Below are positions 53,801-59,431 of a DNA stretch of 64,000 nt, piece after piece. The first letter of the stretch is position 1. Each line of letters begins with the position of its first letter. The position numbers were made by a program, and so were the translations under genes. This stretch comes from Meandrina meandrites (taxonomy: Eukaryota; Cnidaria; Anthozoa; Scleractinia; Meandrinidae), in NCBI GenBank assembly GCA_963693305.1, contig OY855906.1, positions 18,332,661-18,396,660 on the forward strand, read 5' to 3'. The notes under the pieces were generated by a model. It was not told the DNA's origin, did no database searches, and saw only the letters and a list, made by a program, of their open reading frames with translations.

Positions 53801-56800
53801 GTACGAGAGTCCACCATCGTTGGCGGATGGATATTTGACTAGAGTTCTCTTCAGTTGTCGTGGATTATCGTCAACGCGTGGTGATATGAGTAGTAGATTT
53901 GCCATAGTTATGTCACCAGCTGCCTGTCAAAAGAGCGAAAAAATTTTACCGGCTTCTCGTTGATTCTCTCTAATTAATTAATTGTCGTTAACTTCTAAAA
54001 AGGATTTTGACACTGTATCATGAATCAACGAAGCCCTCTGTCGATGTCTATCTTGACAGACCACATAGCGTAAGCCACCCTTACGTTCCCTTCATATCTC
54101 GTAACAATCTCCATGAAGGAACCGTAACAGGTGTTTCGTTCAACTTCAGATTCAACCTTGGCTTCGAGCCCGCAATTATCAGAACCCAGCAACCACTTCG
54201 TTTGTATGAATGGCACACAGTCGTTCTATCACGTGACGAGAAAGAAGGAAATCTGACGGTTGATAACAAGCCACCTGTGACAGGAATTTCTAAGGGAGGT
54301 AGTACAGGGCTGAATTTAAACCGAGATTTGTACGTGGGAGGAGTTCCTGACTTTTCGTCCATAAGTTCTTTGTCGGGCTTCAAATCAGGTTTCGTTGGTT
54401 GTTTGAGCTATTTGGTAATTGATGGGAAAGTTGCAAATCTTGGTAAGTTTTATAATACCATTTTATTCTTGTTAACGTTGTTATAATAACTTGTTATCAG
54501 CACCTTGAAAACTGTATCAGATAATTAACCATCGCATGTAAAATGCGCGCACTTAACAGAATAGTCGCGTTTCTGTAATTCTATAGAACCAAAGGAAAAG
54601 TAACCTTTTTTTATTTTCTTTCTTTCTTTATTTTTTTTTTTTTGCATACTTAGTAAATATCAGTGTAATTAGTTTAGTACATTTTATCTCTTTAAATTTC
54701 TTGTAAATATTATTGTAATTAACTTCTCAACTGAACAAAATCGGTAAGCCAAAATCTATGTAGGCTGGTCATTTGGCTAAAGACACTCGGCTATGAAACG
54801 TAACTATACTAGCGCATATGATAGAATGGCATTCAATCACTTACAATTTTGTTCCTTCTTTATTGTTACCATACGTAGGAGATCCCATCAACCGCGTGGG
54901 CCTGGAAGACTGTGACGTCTGTGCAACCAGGCCCTGTAAGAACGGTGGTTCATGTAGGGAGGTCACGGGAACCTGGGGCTTTGTCTGTAGTTGCAGGCCT
55001 GGTTACTCGGGGAGAACTTGCCAAGGCGCCGGTGAGCGGTGTTCTCCTGGAGTTTGTAATGAAGGACGTTGTGAGAATATTGGAGAAGATAGTTTTAAAT
55101 GCATCTGCCCAGCAGGTTACTCTGGGGAGAGGTGTGAGGAAGGTGCGTAATAACTCAAAAGTAGTTCGTTAACCTCAGTTTCGATAGAGTACAGATAGTA
55201 AGAGTTGACGACTTGTAGTTAGCAAATGTGGCACCAAGTTTGCACAACATTTTTTAGCGGAGCCCCATAACCATAAAATAGAAGAATCATGCAGGCATAG
55301 AAATAGGAGAACCATGCATTTGAGTTTTCATGGTCATCGTGGCTAGCAGCATGGTTTACGGGCGCGTGCGTCCTACCAGCGTACGTTGCGCAGCCATTCT
55401 CCAGAAAATAGGTCGACCGGTCGACCTAGGCATGCCGCCTTGGTTACATCTTGGACATTGGACATCCATGTTATGGTCAATTTACAGCTGTCAAACCTAG
55501 TTATCCGCTGACCAGAATCACATGACCATATCGCTCAGGTGTAGAACTCATCGAGGTCACATGTTGTTTTGACCAGATAAGTCCTATATTTTCTCTCTCT
55601 CGGGTATTAACAGGATTTTGCAAGCGAAATTTCTGCAATTGCAGTTAACAATTTATTTAGTCTATGGAATCTCTCTTCAGCAGTTGCATAATAGCTTCTT
55701 CAATTTTTCCTTTGTTGTTTTTTCTACTTCTTAAAACAGCAGGATTTGGGTTGTGGTCGTCCTATATCGATTCAGCGTATACAGTAGTTCCCCGTGTTCC
55801 AAAAAAAATCTCTTTATTTAAGGGTCAATGTATTTACTGTTTTGTGACGAAGAGTTATGCGATGAACTTGTTGTAATCTCTGTTCTTCTCGCTCTTTCTT
55901 CAGGAGCTCCCATAGACACGCCAATGTTCGAGGGTAGTTCATTCATATCATTCCCGGGCATCGAAGGCGCTGCTCAACAGTTAAAACTCGCCATTAGATT
56001 TATGGTTCAAAAATCAGGCAATATGCTCCTGCTCTACAACGGTCAGCGGCGGTATCCTCAACGAGGAGACTTTATCTCGTTGGCTATCATTGGTGGGAAA
56101 GTTGTGTTTATGTTCGATTTGGGGAGTGGTCCTGGTACTTTGCGAAGCGTTAGAAACATCACCGTGGGAATGTGGCACACAGTTTTGGTGGACCGTACGC
56201 TTGACAGGAGCTCTCTAACACTCGATAGTGATCCAGCTGTCACAGAATACTCGCCCTGTTGCTTGAAAGGACTAAACCTCGCTTTAGACTTGTTCATAGG
56301 CGGCGTGGAAAACTTCACAAAGATAGACACTCGCAAAGTTGGCGTTAATTCTGGGCTTGTTGGCTGTATATCTGCCGTATCCGTGGACAACAGAGAGATT
56401 AACTTGATCAAATCGAATCTCAAACTGCGTGACATCAAGCAGTGTACAGAATGCCTCTTACCTTGCGAGATAAAACCCTGTCTAAACAATGCCACATGCA
56501 TACCGATCGGCAAAACTAGTTATATCTGTTCATGCCCGGCAGGGTACACTGGACGACACTGCGAGTTCACTATGGTTGGACCAGAAAAGAACAAGACCTG
56601 TCTGAATAGCGGAATAGCTTTTCCGTCCTCTGATAGGACATGTTCTTGCCCGTTGGGCTATGGAGGGGAGCGCTGTGGGAGTCGTAAGTATTTTGGCAAT
56701 AGGAGATATTCTTTACTCTTGTTTTAATCTGGATTTGGCACTTAATAACAAGAATAGATTGCGTCTCTACAAGGTTGGGCTTCCGGTAAGACCCGGTAAG

Positions 56801-59396
56801 GTAACTGGGACGGATACACGTCTAAAGTTTCCATGATGATATCACTGAAAAAAATACCAAATTCTGCTGAAGGGAGGTGTTGCCATAATAAAATCGTCCA
56901 CTGTTTTTCCATGCATTGATTGTATAACAATCTACTTACTAGTTAGGCCCTTAGCCCTTCGTGGAGCATGGGCAATCAAGAAAGCACCTCCATCGACGGA
57001 GCTCGGGTTTGGGACAGCCTAATTTTTGTAAAGTTTGATGTCTGAAATATTCATAGTACTGATCGTGACTGAGGGAAGTAAGTCGTATGGCAATCGTGTA
57101 GTCGCGCCTTTAATTTTTCTATTCACTTTTTACTACATTTTCCCCGGACTTGATGCAGATCAATTTACTGAAGATGAAAGTGTGATTTTAAAGCTTCCGA
57201 CTACGTCTTTATTGCTTGATTGTGATAAGGTAGTATTTTCTAGTTATCGTACGTTAATTTACCAACTGTGAATATTTCAGAAAACAAACACTAAATTCCC
57301 GTCCTTATTTTAAAATGGAGGGAAAAAGACGAGGTTTCGCTTTTCAGTCACTACCTTCAGGCCTCAAGCTCATGTTCCGGAGTACTCCCCTATGTATCTT
57401 TAGTGTTATTTCACGAAATTTTCAAACAAAATTAAGCTAACATCGATGATAAGTTAGATGATGATGTTTTTGTTTGGTCGTAGTTGTTCAACTTGGCGAG
57501 AGCGCTTCCTTCAATGGAGACGGTTACTTGCAGTTCTCAGGCTCAATTATGCGAGGGCCAAGGTATGACCACAGTAACACACCACCTCTCTGGAACCTCT
57601 ATTTTCATTCGTCCGTTGTAAGCACATTGTTATGACCTGTTATCTATTGTTTTTAGAACCAATAAAGTAACTCGTTCCGAGAGGTAGTTGGCGACCCTAT
57701 GACCAGGCTGCCTTTTCTACTTAAAATTCACGCCTTTCAATAACTGTTCAAGTAAATTCCTTTTTAAAACGCGTTCCAGCCAATCGGAGCGAAGCCGTTT
57801 AAGTTTAATTTTTTTCTGTATGTTTTAGGGTTGTAAAACCGGATTATATGTCTCTGGAAATAAAGACCGAAGCACAGGATGGAGTTATTCTATGGCAAGG
57901 CCAGGTTAGTAACGCTTAAGTATCGTTGCCTTGCAATTGCAGGATAACCATAAGTGAATCTTTACTTGTTTTGAGAACATCAGGTTACCAAGGGATCGCC
58001 CTCCGCAATCAGCGTCCTCTCTGCATCATTTTGTCGAGAACAATGTGTCCGGAACTGTCCGGAGAATGTAGGAATAAAACCAGTGTTCGTATGTAAGAGG
58101 ATGCTGATGTCAAGCTTAACGAAAGAAGAATTCAGAGCCGGACTTGGGATAAAAGGTAACCAGTGCCTTAAGAAAGATATTAACCTGTTCGGTTTTCTAT
58201 TTTCTTTGTAGAGAAGAGACCACTTCGCGATTGGGTTAAGAAAAGGACGCCTGGAGTTCAGGTCAGTATATATGATCGTTGTTCGTGGTTCGCATGGGCC
58301 TGGAATACTCCTTGAAAAACTGCTAAGTCCTTGAAAACTCAATGAGAACGATTTTCTTCTCTAAAATGAATTCAGCACTTATAATCGACAGTAGAACTTA
58401 ATTCCCGGTTCAAAGGCTGGGTGACTGCATTTAAAGGTGACAGAAAAATGGCCTTATGCAGATGCTGCGATCCTTCCTTAGACAAAAAATTAAGTTCCAT
58501 GCTGGAAACTAAAGCTGAAGGAATAATTCTTTATACAAAGGAATAGCTTTTATCCTTTGGTTGTAGGACATCAGTTATTTTCACTTTGTTTGTTGGCAGG
58601 TCTGTGTAATATTATGACAAAATAAAGTGAGTGCATGACGAAACGGACTACGTTTTGTCTTTCATTTGTATATTGCTTTCCTGGATACTCTAAGAAACAG
58701 TTGCGCATCGAATATTTTCAGTAGAATAAATCGTCGTGGTTCAGTGCTTGTTGTGCAGTCACTGATGTTTTGTTTTTCTTTTCAGATTTGAACTCGGCTC
58801 TGGTCCTGCTGTTCTTCTATCCTCGTCACCAGTCAACGACGGTCAGTGGCATACTATTGAGGTTTTTAGGTAAGGAATCTTGCGTAACTGACCAAGTATT
58901 ATGGTATAACGTGCAAAGTGCGGTGTTGCGTGCAATATGTTGAATTATTCTGCCCTCTCTCCTTCTTCCGTTTGCACGCTGTTTAGTGGATCATTTTTTT
59001 GTATTCGTCACAGTTTGAGAGCCTACATAACCTAAAGATTAGTTTAAAAAGTCTTCTTCGATTGTTAGGAGTTACAAGGAAGGCTCTCTTAAAGTGGACG
59101 ACCAAGAGCCTGTTAACGGCACGTCTGCAGAAGGAAGCAGTGGATTGAACATAAAAGGATCAATATTCATAGGTGACTAAACAAAAGTGTTGTTCACGAA
59201 GTTACTGTTGTCTTTGACCTTTAGTCTGTTTACGAAAGCTGATGCAATGAAAAGCAAAGTTTGGTCTGCCTCCTGTCAGTTGGGATTATTAACTATGTTA
59301 TGTTCATTTAAAATATTATATTATATATACTGTTTCAGTGGCATGCCTTTAAACTAGCTATCTCGAAGCTAAGTACACGAACACTATAAGCGACAT

Positions 59397-59431
<35 letters not shown>

